A stretch of 64,000 nucleotides of DNA from the NCBI GenBank assembly GCA_029259915.1, contig JAJDED010000011.1, positions 179,683 to 243,682 on the forward strand, in the 5' to 3' direction. Both the position numbers and the translations under genes were made by a program. This document shows positions 36,684 through 44,388 of this stretch, piece by piece (within the stretch, counting starts at the first letter, position 1; every line of letters starts with the position of its first letter). The stretch is from Planctomycetota bacterium. Lineage in GTDB: Bacteria; Planctomycetota; Planctomycetia; Pirellulales; Lacipirellulaceae. Under the pieces are notes generated by a model. The model was given only the letters and a program-made list of their open reading frames with translations, was not told the DNA's origin and made no database searches.

Positions 36684-38342
36684 GTGCTCTCCCACTGGCC
36701 CATTCGAACAAAGCTCAAGCTTGGCTTGGGCCTTCTGCTGGTGACCGTGCTTGCGCTGTTTGGCAGCGCGTACTACGGCTTGTACACCTATCGCGGTTTG
36801 GTGAAGGGTTTGAGTGCGCGGTCGGCGGAATTGCCGTTAGCCAGTCAGATTCGTAAACACGTCAGCGATCTGCGCGTCATTCTCAGCCAGGCCAAAGAGC
36901 GTCTGGAATTGCCCGGCGGCGTTGAGGCCTTTGCTCGCCCCGGCACCGAAAACAACGATCCAGCTTCTTACCATTGGGATGTCCAGTGGCTCCGGGAGCG
37001 CTACCGCGAGCAGCTTACCGATTTGGTCGATTCGGTGAATAAGTACCGAACCCAGTTGGACCAAATCGGCGTGGATGCCGATCCCCGATTGGGCGACGAT
37101 TCCAACGAGCGGCAGACATTGGCCAAGATCGACGAAGTGCTAGGTCGCATCGGCGGCGAACAGCTCCACGGAAAGCTTGAAGAAGCTTGGCTTCTCGATC
37201 AGTTGCGGATTGGGGTGTTGCGCGAAGAGGTCGATCAACTGGGTCAGTTGGCAGCCGAATTGCCGAGTCATCTCCACAATCGGTTGAAGGAGCTGGCGGT
37301 CGACGTTCGCGCGCAATACCGCACAGCAATCATCATTGCCTGGGTCAATGCGGCGTTGGCGCTCAGCTTGTTGGTCACTTCGATACGCATGTTTTACAGG
37401 TGGATTGCCAAACCATTGGAAACATTGGTTGCCGGTTCGCGAGAAGTTGCCCGCGGCAAATTCAGCCATCGCATCCAACTCAGCACGCGCGACGAAATGG
37501 GCGAATTGGCCGATGCGATGAACGACATGACCGCCCGATTCCAGGAGGTCCGCGACGACTTGGACAAACAAGTCCGCGAGCGGACCAATCAAGTGGTACG
37601 CAGCGAGCAGTTGGCCAGCGTAGGATTCTTAGCCGCGGGCGTTTCCCACGAAATCAACAACCCGCTTGCTTCGATTGCCCTTTGCAGCGAGTCGCTTGAA
37701 AGCCGTTTGACGGAATTGCTCGACCAGGTTGATTCCGCACATGGCGAGGATGTCAAAGTTGCCCAGGACTATTTGCAAATGATCCAACGCGAGGCGTTTC
37801 GTTGCAAACAGATTACTGAAAAACTGCTTGATTTTGCCCGCATGGGCGATTCGCAGCGTCACAGCACGGATTTGCGCGAGCTCGTGGCGGGTGTCATCGA
37901 AATGGTCCAACACCTGGGGAAATACCAAGATAAAAACATCAATCTCGTCGGCGGAGATCCCGTGATTGTTGAAGTCAACGCACAGGAGATCAAACAGGTC
38001 GTACTCAACCTGATTACCAACGGTTTGGAAAGCCTTGATTCTGGGGGGACTGTGCAGGTTGGAATTGAGCTCACTGGAGCGCGTGCCCGACTTATTGTGG
38101 AAGACGACGGTTGCGGCATGACCGATGAAGTGCGCAAACATTTGTTCGAGCCATTTTTCACTCGACGTCGGGCGGGGCAGGGGATCGGCCTGGGACTCTC
38201 GATCACCTATCGCATCGTGGAAGAGCATCAAGGCAGTATCGAGGTCACCAGCGACGGAGTCGGACACGGATCGCGGTTCGTGGTTTCTTTGCCGGCTCAT
38301 CATTCGATAAAGGAGAATCATCATCACTACCAAGCAGCCTAA
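36684..38342 (+). CDS. Sensor histidine kinase (NtrB/AtoS-like)
   Basis: A 552-residue kinase with two membrane spans (residues 9-30 and about 212-235) framing a periplasmic helical sensor region, a HAMP domain, a HisKA helix with the phospho-His in AAGVSHEINNPLASIAL, and a HATPase domain (N-box QVVLNLITNGLESL, G1 VEDDGCGM, G2 GQGIGLGLSI). The H-box SHEINNPL is typical of NtrB-like kinases that work with sigma-54 activators, and such a regulator follows 10 bp downstream. GTG 36684 follows AGGAGG with good spacing. Confidence 0.92.
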   Translation: MLSHWPIRTKLKLGLGLLLVTVLALFGSAYYGLYTYRGLVKGLSARSAELPLASQIRKHVSDLRVILSQAKERLELPGGVEAFARPGTENNDPASYHWDVQWLRERYREQLTDLVDSVNKYRTQLDQIGVDADPRLGDDSNERQTLAKIDEVLGRIGGEQLHGKLEEAWLLDQLRIGVLREEVDQLGQLAAELPSHLHNRLKELAVDVRAQYRTAIIIAWVNAALALSLLVTSIRMFYRWIAKPLETLVAGSREVARGKFSHRIQLSTRDEMGELADAMNDMTARFQEVRDDLDKQVRERTNQVVRSEQLASVGFLAAGVSHEINNPLASIALCSESLESRLTELLDQVDSAHGEDVKVAQDYLQMIQREAFRCKQITEKLLDFARMGDSQRHSTDLRELVAGVIEMVQHLGKYQDKNINLVGGDPVIVEVNAQEIKQVVLNLITNGLESLDSGGTVQVGIELTGARARLIVEDDGCGMTDEVRKHLFEPFFTRRRAGQGIGLGLSITYRIVEEHQGSIEVTSDGVGHGSRFVVSLPAHHSIKENHHHYQAA

Positions 38343-38352
38343 CGGTCAAGGA

Positions 38353-39699
38353 TTGACCTTGTTGTTTGCCGACGACGAACGTTCGTTGCAAGAGCTGATG
38401 AAGCTGGAATTGCCCCGATTGGGGCATCGAGTGACGGTCTGTCCAGATGGACTGACGGCCGTTGCTGCGCTGGAGAAAACCACCTACGACTGCATCATTG
38501 TCGATTTGGATATGCCTGGCAAAGACGGCATCGGTGTGATTGCACACTGCAAAGAGCATTCGCCGGAGACCGAGGCCGTGGTGCTAACCGGCAAATCGTC
38601 GATGGACACCGCGATTGCGGCGCTTCGGCATGGAGCGTTCGACTACCTGACCAAGCCTTGCAAGCTGATCGAGATTCAGGCGCTACTCAAGCGCGTGGCT
38701 GAGAAGCGGCAACTTACCCAGAAATGCCGAGCGCTCACTCATCAGGTTCGGCGGCTCGTGGGCAAGCCCCGATTGATTGGCGATACACCGTCGATGCGCA
38801 AAGTGCGGCTATTGATCGAGAAAGTAGCCCCCACCAATTCCACCGTGATGATTCTTGGCGAGACCGGCACAGGCAAGGAACTGGTTGCCCAGGCGCTGCA
38901 CGATTTGAGTGACCGCGCCGAAAACCCTTTCGTAGCCATCAACTGTGGTGCGCTGCCGGAAACATTGATCGAAAGCGAACTGTTCGGCCATCGCAAGGGT
39001 GCTTTTACCGGTGCCGACGATCATCGCGTGGGACTGTTCGAGGTGGCCCACGGCGGGACGATCTTTCTCGACGAAATTGGCGAACTTCCCAAGGCTATGC
39101 AAGCCAAGTTGCTCAGGGTCTTGGAAAGCGGAGAGATCCGTCGTGTTGGCGAGAACAAATCAACAACCGTCGACGTGCGGGTGGTGTGCGCCACACACCG
39201 CGATTTGCCGGAGATGGTTGCCAACGAGGAATTTCGCGAAGACCTCATGTATCGGATCAACACGTTCGAGATCCACCTGCCTCCGCTGCGAGAGCGGATT
39301 GAAGATATCCCCGATCTGGCCCGCTATCTGCTTTCCCGTCATCGGCGTGGCGGGCAAGCGGAACTTGCCGAAGATGCGATTGAATCGCTACGCGGACACA
39401 TTTGGCCAGGCAACGTGCGCGAGTTGGCCAATGTGATCGAACATGCGACTATTCTCTGCGACAGCGGCCCCATCCGTCGCGAGCATTTGCCGCAGCATTT
39501 CGACAGTCGACAGCTTCAAGGAGCAGCTCGCAACCGCCGCGGAGCGGTCTCGTTACGCGATCTGGAAATGGAAGCGATCCACGACGCCCTCGAACGCACC
39601 GACGGCAACAAACCCCAAGCCGCCGAGCAATTGGGGATCAGCCTCAAAACGCTTTACAACAAACTAAACCAGGCAACCAACTTGGAACAGTCGGCGTAA
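38353..39699 (+). CDS. Sigma-54-dependent response regulator (NtrC family)
   Basis: A 448-residue regulator. The receiver domain has the acidic pair FADDE, the phospho-acceptor in IIVDLDMPGKDG and the conserved Lys in YLTKPC. The AAA+ domain has GETGTGKE (Walker A), GAFTGA (sigma-54 contact), GTIFLDEIGELP (Walker B) and an arginine finger region. A Fis-type HTH (GNKPQAAEQLGISLKTLYNKL) ends the protein. It activates sigma-54 promoters and is paired with the kinase upstream. No ATG or GTG lies near the start; TTG at 38353 or at 38359 (6 nt after AAGGA) is possible. Confidence 0.9.
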   Translation: MTLLFADDERSLQELMKLELPRLGHRVTVCPDGLTAVAALEKTTYDCIIVDLDMPGKDGIGVIAHCKEHSPETEAVVLTGKSSMDTAIAALRHGAFDYLTKPCKLIEIQALLKRVAEKRQLTQKCRALTHQVRRLVGKPRLIGDTPSMRKVRLLIEKVAPTNSTVMILGETGTGKELVAQALHDLSDRAENPFVAINCGALPETLIESELFGHRKGAFTGADDHRVGLFEVAHGGTIFLDEIGELPKAMQAKLLRVLESGEIRRVGENKSTTVDVRVVCATHRDLPEMVANEEFREDLMYRINTFEIHLPPLRERIEDIPDLARYLLSRHRRGGQAELAEDAIESLRGHIWPGNVRELANVIEHATILCDSGPIRREHLPQHFDSRQLQGAARNRRGAVSLRDLEMEAIHDALERTDGNKPQAAEQLGISLKTLYNKLNQATNLEQSA

Positions 39700-39703
39700 C
39701 CTA

Positions 39704-40303
39704 TCACCCTACTTTGCGCACCACGCCGGTCACCACGCCCAGAACTTTGACGTTGCGGCTGTAGATGGGTTTCATTTCTGAGTTGGCCGGTTGCAGACGA
39801 ATGCGATTGGCTTCGGGGTACCAGTATTTGAGCGTTGCTTCTCCGTCGTCGGTCAGCGCCACAACGATATCGCCTCGGTCGGCCGTGCGGGCCTTGCGAC
39901 AAACCACCAAATCGCCGTCGGCGATGGCGGCTTCGATCATCGAATCGCCCTTCACGCGCAGTGCAAACAGATTTTTTTGGCTGAACCAATCGGTGAATTC
40001 AAATCGCTCGGCTTGTTCGATCGCTTCGGTGAGACTACCGGCGGCGATTTGACCTACCAACGGCATGCCGCGATCTTCGCGGGCTGCCTCGGTCAACTGA
40101 ATCGCCCGCGACATATTCGGTTCGCGAGTGATGAGCCCTTTTTTCTCCAGCGCTTTGAGGTGGCACATCACGCCGTTCGGCGAACTAATGTCGAAATGTT
40201 CCCCGATTTCGCGAACCGTTGGTCCATAACCGCGGCCTTGTATTTTGCCACGGACAAAATCGAAGACTTCACGTTGTCGGCGGGTGAGTTGGTCGATACC
40301 CAT
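39704..40303 (-). CDS. lexA: LexA repressor
   Basis: A 199-residue SOS repressor. The N-terminal winged helix reads LTRRQREVFDFVRGKIQGRGYGPTVREIGEHFDISSPNGVMCHLKALEKKGLI. The cleavage site is Ala-Gly in QIAAGS. The S24 protease domain has the Ser in VKGDSMIEA and the Lys in GEATLKYWYP. It controls DNA damage genes and cuts itself when RecA is active. It is convergent with the NtrC-like gene, 4 bp apart. Possible operator palindromes lie upstream. Confidence 0.95.
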   Translation of the reverse strand: MGIDQLTRRQREVFDFVRGKIQGRGYGPTVREIGEHFDISSPNGVMCHLKALEKKGLITREPNMSRAIQLTEAAREDRGMPLVGQIAAGSLTEAIEQAERFEFTDWFSQKNLFALRVKGDSMIEAAIADGDLVVCRKARTADRGDIVVALTDDGEATLKYWYPEANRIRLQPANSEMKPIYSRNVKVLGVVTGVVRKVG

Positions 40304-40603
40304 AGGGCCCCTCGGAATCGATGTTCATCGGACAGGCTGTCGCACGAGCGAACACCCTGTGTCTGCTGGCATCCTAATATACGTTCGTACACATCACAAG
40401 TGCATCTGTACACTATTTTTATGAATAGGACAATTCTTCTGTCTTCCGCATAAATTCGGCGGAATCAGACTCGCGGGGGATATAGAGTGGTACCCAGCCA
40501 ATTCAGTTCGGGGCCCCCTCATAGGCCGCCGGGCTAGTGATAGTTATAGTGGAATGGCACCTTTTACCCGCCGCACGGTTCTTGTTTTCCTGCAATCCTG
40601 AGC
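40304..40603. other. lexA-proB divergent region
   Basis: About 300 bp. Besides the candidate lexA operator (40380-40413) I see only AT-rich stretches near 40375-40450 and no ORF. The promoter of proB should lie near 40540-40590 but is not clear. Confidence 0.3.
40380..40413 (-). promoter_or_regulatory. lexA: Candidate lexA operator
   Basis: TACGTTCGTA (40380-40389) is a perfect inverted repeat, and a looser one (GTGCATCTGTACAC, 40400-40413) lies 10 bp further. On the minus strand both contain GTGTAC. They are 77-110 bp before the lexA start, a natural place for autorepression. They match neither the E. coli nor the Bacillus SOS box exactly, and planctomycete LexA sites are not known to me. 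Confidence 0.35.
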
Positions 40604-41752
40604 ATGTCTGATCTAGTTCGCCAAGAAATTATGACCTCGGCCGAGTTGGTGGTCGTCAAAGTCGGCACCCGCGTTCTCACGCAGAGTGATGGGTTGCTGG
40701 ACGATGCGCGGGTGGCCAAAATTGCCGGTCAGTTGGCAGAGTTATGGAAATCGGGGCGTCGGGTGGTGTTGGTCAGCAGCGGCGCGGTGGGGGCCGGTTT
40801 GGGGCGACTCGGTCTGAACCGTCGTCCGACCGATGTCGCACAGCTCCAGGCGGCCGCGGCCATCGGGCAGAGCAAACTGATCGAATCGTACAACCGTGCC
40901 CTGGAACCCCATAAACTGCATGCCGCCCAAGTGCTGCTGACCGCGGAAGACTTGCAGGATCGGACCCGCTACTTAAATGTGCGCAACACGCTCTTCGCGT
41001 TGTTTCAGTGCGATGCGGTGCCGATTATCAACGAAAACGACACCGTGGGCGTCGAGGAACTGCAAATGAGCTTTGGCGACAACGACCGTTTGGCAGCGCT
41101 CGTGACCAACTTGATCCGCGCACCGCTGTTGGTGTTGCTCTCGGATATCGACGGACTTTACTCGGGCGACCCCGACGATCCGCAGTCGGAAGTGATTTCG
41201 GTGGTGACCGATCTCGACTCGAGCAGCGAGCATTCGGTTGAAGATCGGAACGATTCGTCCGCCGTGCAACTCAGCAAGGGGGGGATGAAGAGCAAGCTGC
41301 AGGCAGCGCGAATTGCCACGGCTGCCGGAGAAAATGTAGTAATCGCCAACGGACGTACCGACGGTGTGCTCAGCAAAATAATGTCAGGCGAAGACGTTGG
41401 CACGTTGATCCTTGCGGAGGGCCGCGCGGTCGATTCGCGTCGGCGTTGGATCGGCTGGAGTGCCAGTTCCAATGGCAAGCTTGTTCTCGACGCGGGCGCC
41501 CGATCAGCGATCGAGTCGAATGGCCGCAGCTTGCTGGCGGTCGGCGTCACGCGTGTGGAGGGTCAATTTGACAAGGGCGACGTCGTGGCAATCTGCGATT
41601 CGAACGGAACGGAATTCGCCCGGGGATTGATCAATTACACTTCGGCAGAAATGGGCGCAATCGCCGGCCAGCCAACCGAACGGATTGCCGAGCTCTTAGG
41701 CCACTGCCCCTATCAAGCGGTCGTCCATCGCAACAACCTGGTAGTGTTGTAA
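40604..41752 (+). CDS. proB: Glutamate 5-kinase
   Basis: ProB phosphorylates glutamate in the first step of proline synthesis. The 382-residue protein has the kinase domain (VVVKVGTRVLT, VLVSSGAVGAGLGRLGL, QAAAAIGQSKLIESY, QVLLTAEDL, VPIINENDTV, FGDNDRLAALV, LLSDIDGLYSGDP and GGMKSKLQAARIA) and a C-terminal PUA domain from about residue 285. The ATG at 40604 is the first in frame and gives the usual length. The proA gene is not in the window. Confidence 0.95.
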   Translation: MSDLVRQEIMTSAELVVVKVGTRVLTQSDGLLDDARVAKIAGQLAELWKSGRRVVLVSSGAVGAGLGRLGLNRRPTDVAQLQAAAAIGQSKLIESYNRALEPHKLHAAQVLLTAEDLQDRTRYLNVRNTLFALFQCDAVPIINENDTVGVEELQMSFGDNDRLAALVTNLIRAPLLVLLSDIDGLYSGDPDDPQSEVISVVTDLDSSSEHSVEDRNDSSAVQLSKGGMKSKLQAARIATAAGENVVIANGRTDGVLSKIMSGEDVGTLILAEGRAVDSRRRWIGWSASSNGKLVLDAGARSAIESNGRSLLAVGVTRVEGQFDKGDVVAICDSNGTEFARGLINYTSAEMGAIAGQPTERIAELLGHCPYQAVVHRNNLVVL

Positions 41753-41882
41753 CGGTTGGACGACAACTACGGCCTCCCGACCGCAATTTTCTCGCTATTC
41801 AGACGTCCCCCAATTACTCTGGAACTTACGGGTTCGATCAACCGCACCCGAGCTTTTCTCCCATGTTTCCAGAGGTTTTGTC

Positions 41883-42371
41883 ATGCAATTTTCGTTGCTT
41901 GGGCGCATCCTGCTTACTGTCGTATTGCTAAACATCACATCCGACCTGCGGGCCCAAGAGGAAGCCGCGGTTCAACCAATTGTGACTCCGGAGCTTGTCG
42001 AGGCCCATCACGCGTTGCTCTCTGCAAGAATGCAGGCTCAGCGTTACCAGTTTGTCACGTTGCCGCACGAACGCCGATCGCTCGACGAGCAAATTAAATT
42101 CGCTTCGGCAGAGATCAAGGTTCTCAAACGCCGGTTGCGAGATTACCGGCCATTTTTGCGCGTGGGCGAATACTCGCCAGTACGCACCGCCGCGGAAAGT
42201 CATCGGCTTGCATTGTTAGCCGCCGAACAACGTTTGCGGGTGCTCAAGGACGAACGCATCGCCCTGATGCGGCTAAGCCGACAGCAGCATCAGCTCAACA
42301 ACCTGGAAGTACTGCATGCCGCCGCACGCTTGGCAGCGCTGCGAAACGCAACGGCAGACGAGCAACCGTGA
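41883..42371 (+). CDS. Hypothetical secreted helical protein
   Basis: A 162-residue protein with a signal peptide (LGRILLTVVLLNITSDLRAQ) and a mature part that is almost entirely charged helix (HERRSLDEQIKFASAEIKVLKRRL, SHRLALLAAEQRLRVLKDERIALMRLSRQQHQL), a probable coiled coil. I do not recognise a family. It starts 130 bp after proB. The repeat element at 42444 follows. Confidence 0.6.
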   Translation: MQFSLLGRILLTVVLLNITSDLRAQEEAAVQPIVTPELVEAHHALLSARMQAQRYQFVTLPHERRSLDEQIKFASAEIKVLKRRLRDYRPFLRVGEYSPVRTAAESHRLALLAAEQRLRVLKDERIALMRLSRQQHQLNNLEVLHAAARLAALRNATADEQP

Positions 42372-42443
42372 ATTTCGCTGGGGAAGGTGACTAAGTCGTG
42401 TTGGCATTCATGGAGCGGGATATTGGCCAACGGCCATGCTCAT

Positions 42444-42589
42444 CGTAGCCTGGGGCAACGCCCCAGGAACGCAGGGAGGTCGCCATGGGTTTGGCTGAAG
42501 GCCATATTCACCGGCAAGGACATTGAATATGGCCTTTGGCCAAAAGACATTTCTATTTTCCATGTCCTGGGGCGGTGCCCCAGGCTACG
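42444..42589. repeat. Palindromic element, CCTGGGGC family
   Basis: The outer arms are CGTAGCCTGGGGC and GCCCCAGGCTACG. Each outer end is itself a small palindrome (CCTGGGGC...GCCCCAGG). The inner arms are GGCCATATTCA (42500-42510) and TGAATATGGCC (42523-42533). Flanking copies of TTGGCC and GGCCTTCGGCC extend the symmetry. It lies where a parE toxin gene would be expected after parD. Confidence 0.75.
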
Positions 42590-42658
42590 GTAATAGAGGC
42601 CTTCGGCCAAAAAATTGCGATACTGTCCAAACAAGTTTTGTGAACCTTACTTGGCCGG

Positions 42659-42919
42659 TCAAATGTCAACACTACCCAGCTTTGCTTTCTTGCGGGCCGC
42701 CCGTTTGATTTCGCTGAAGTCGAGGGGATCAGCATCGCCGCTCGCTTCGCCTTCGGCCAGAGCTTGCCGTAGCGACTCGACCTTGCCCTCATGCTCTTCT
42801 AGCAACCGAAGGCCAGCACGCATGATTTCGCTCGCGTTGCCATAGCGTCCGGACTCGATTTGGGTTGTGATGAAGCCCTCGAAATGATCGCCGAGGGTAA
42901 TGCTTGTGTTCTTGGCCAT
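42659..42919 (-). CDS. parD: ParD-family antitoxin, apparently without partner
   Basis: An 86-residue ribbon-helix-helix antitoxin: AKNTSITLGDHFEGFITTQIESGRYGNASEIMRAGLRLLEEHE is the typical ParD N-terminal part, followed by a charged tail that normally binds ParE. The start is the ATG at 42919, 8 nt after GGAGG. No ParE-like ORF follows on the same strand; instead there is non-coding sequence and the palindromic element. Three GGTAC units lie upstream (about 42938-42970) and may be the operator. Confidence 0.8.
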   Translation of the reverse strand: MAKNTSITLGDHFEGFITTQIESGRYGNASEIMRAGLRLLEEHEGKVESLRQALAEGEASGDADPLDFSEIKRAARKKAKLGSVDI

Positions 42920-42937
42920 AGGGTTTGCCTCCGTATT

Positions 42938-42970
42938 GAGTGTACCATACAGTACCACAATGCGGTACCT
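42938..42970 (-). promoter_or_regulatory. Candidate ParD operator with GGTAC iterons
   Basis: On the minus strand GGTAC occurs three times, 13 and 10 bp apart (GGTACCGCATTGT, then GGTACTGTAT, then GGTACAC), between about 42970 and 42938. The second and third copies form part of an imperfect palindrome. This lies 20-50 bp before the parD ATG. Function inferred from position. Confidence 0.4.
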
Positions 42971-43118
42971 TTGTTAACGCGACTTGGAGGCGGCTCACGC
43001 TAATTTGGTATATGGAAACCCGATTTGGAAGCCCGTAGGCCCTAACTCCCGGCACGCCCCCTTCTCATTCGCTACGGTTGAGTGCCCAATTCGCCCTTTC
43101 ATGGTACGAATCAAGAAT

Positions 43119-43154
43119 TTGACTTCCGAAGCCGAATATCGTAATATTACGATA
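43119..43154 (+). promoter_or_regulatory. higBA promoter and operator
   Basis: TTGACT (43119-43124), exactly 17 bp, then TAATAT (43142-43147). A perfect 18-bp palindrome, TATCGTAATATTACGATA (43137-43154), covers the -10. AGGAG lies 5 nt before the higB ATG. Arrangement typical of autorepressed TA operons. Confidence 0.7.
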
Positions 43155-43170
43155 CCAGATAGGAGTTGCA

Positions 43171-43566
43171 ATGCCAGCGACGGAAGTGCTGTTTTATCAG
43201 GAAGATGAGGGAGACGTTCCCGTACTCGATTGGCTAAAGGCTCTTCGCGAGCGGAATGAGCGGGCGTTTCGGAAGTGCTTTGGGCTCATTAAGTTGCTAG
43301 CGCAATCGGGCCACGAGCTTCGCAGACCTCACGCTGATATGTTGCGTGACGGTGTTTACGAACTTCGTACTCGAGTTGGCAGCGTGAATTACCGCATTCT
43401 CTACGGGTTCGTGGGTAAAGACGTTGCTTTGTTAGCAGCGGGATTCACGAAAGAGAGGAAGGTTCCCAGCAAGGAAATTGAGCGGGCAATTGCTCACATC
43501 GGAAAATACAAAGCAAACCCAGGTGCCCATGGCTTCGGTTACGAGAAGGAAAGCAAAGATGGCTAA
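43171..43566 (+). CDS. higB: HigB-type toxin (RelE superfamily, Gp49-like)
   Basis: A 131-residue protein of the phage Gp49/HigB family: VLFYQEDEGDVPVLDWLKAL, RAFRKCFGLIKLLAQSGHELRRPHADML, VYELRTRVGSVNYRILYGFVGKDVALLAAGFTKERKVPSKEIERA. The LxRPxxxxLxDGxYELRxR and FxKKxxxxPxxEIxxA patterns are the family hallmarks. The family are ribosome-dependent mRNA nucleases. The tail after IAHIGKYK is longer than usual. The toxin gene comes first, as in HigBA, and overlaps higA by 8 bp. Confidence 0.85.
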   Translation: MPATEVLFYQEDEGDVPVLDWLKALRERNERAFRKCFGLIKLLAQSGHELRRPHADMLRDGVYELRTRVGSVNYRILYGFVGKDVALLAAGFTKERKVPSKEIERAIAHIGKYKANPGAHGFGYEKESKDG

Positions 43567-43876
43567 GACAACCAATGCAGTCGAGATTCTGAAACAAACC
43601 ACTGGTATCGACCCAGACATCGACCCAGAAATGCTCAAAATTTCTGAAGACTTTCGTATCGCTCAGATGATTTATGACGCCCGTACAGATATTGGCCTCA
43701 CACAAACGCAGCTCGCTGAAAAAGTGGGAACTACGCAAAGCGTGATTTCACAACTCGAAGACGCTGACTACGACGGACACTCACTTTCGATGCTGCGGCG
43801 AGTTGCCGCAGCTTTGAAGAGCCATGTTGAGGTGCGAATTGTTCCAAACGATACAGAACCCGTTTCGTTCCCCTAG
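43559..43876 (+). CDS. higA: HigA-type HTH antitoxin
   Basis: A 105-residue protein with an Xre-type HTH in the second half ([54 protein letters not shown]). The first 40 residues ([18 protein letters not shown]) probably bind the toxin. Its ATG at 43559 lies within the end of higB. It should bind the perfect palindrome over the operon's -10. Confidence 0.87.
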   Translation: MAKTTNAVEILKQTTGIDPDIDPEMLKISEDFRIAQMIYDARTDIGLTQTQLAEKVGTTQSVISQLEDADYDGHSLSMLRRVAAALKSHVEVRIVPNDTEPVSFP

Positions 43877-44083
43877 AGGTAGCGATCAGCCTGTGCTTCA
43901 CCCCAGCACGTAGGCCTTCCGGTATCACCGCCTTGAAGATACCACCTTGCCGAACTCCACGGCCATTCTGTAGCTTGTCTCGCCAAACCATCTCGAACCG
44001 CTTACCACAAGCCTCTTGTCGCTGCGCGACCCAGACAACATGAGTTGTCTGGGCTACCCGCTGACTTGTTCCGGCCTACGTAC

Positions 44084-44329
44084 TTATTTTGGCATTTCGT
44101 CCGGCGTTGGAGGACGTACCTCTGTTCGTAAATTTTCACAACACGCACCATACTTTTCGAAGTTGCGGCGTGCTTCGCGGAGGCTAATGCTGTTTGCACC
44201 ACCTTGGTAATCATAGTCGTTAAACTGCGCGGCATCATCCTCCCAGTAACACACCGGACAGATTTCATAGTTGCCTGGCGGTGGTTCTGAAAGTGTTAAA
44301 TTATGACAGCATGGACACGAATAGCTCAT
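44084..44329 (-). CDS. CPCC-type cysteine-rich protein
   Basis: An 81-residue protein with four Cys in two pairs, SCPCCHN and ICPVCYWEDD, forming a likely zinc ribbon, followed by GGANSISLREARRNFEKYGACCE, the pattern of the Cys_rich_CPCC family. The function is unknown; the family is common near toxin immunity and mobile loci. I chose the ATG at 44329, directly before the CPCC motif. It lies 60 bp after the gltA stop on the same strand. Confidence 0.78.
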   Translation of the reverse strand: MSYSCPCCHNLTLSEPPPGNYEICPVCYWEDDAAQFNDYDYQGGANSISLREARRNFEKYGACCENLRTEVRPPTPDEMPK

Positions 44330-44388
44330 TGCAAATTCCGGAGAGGAAGCTGAAACGGGTCCAGCTTTTATTCCTGCCCCCATTTCTC

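Noticed and set aside
43877..44083. Possible gene fragment between HigA and the CPCC gene
   Set aside because: Short frames on both strands show no recognisable motif and no ribosome site; could be decayed sequence but cannot be supported.
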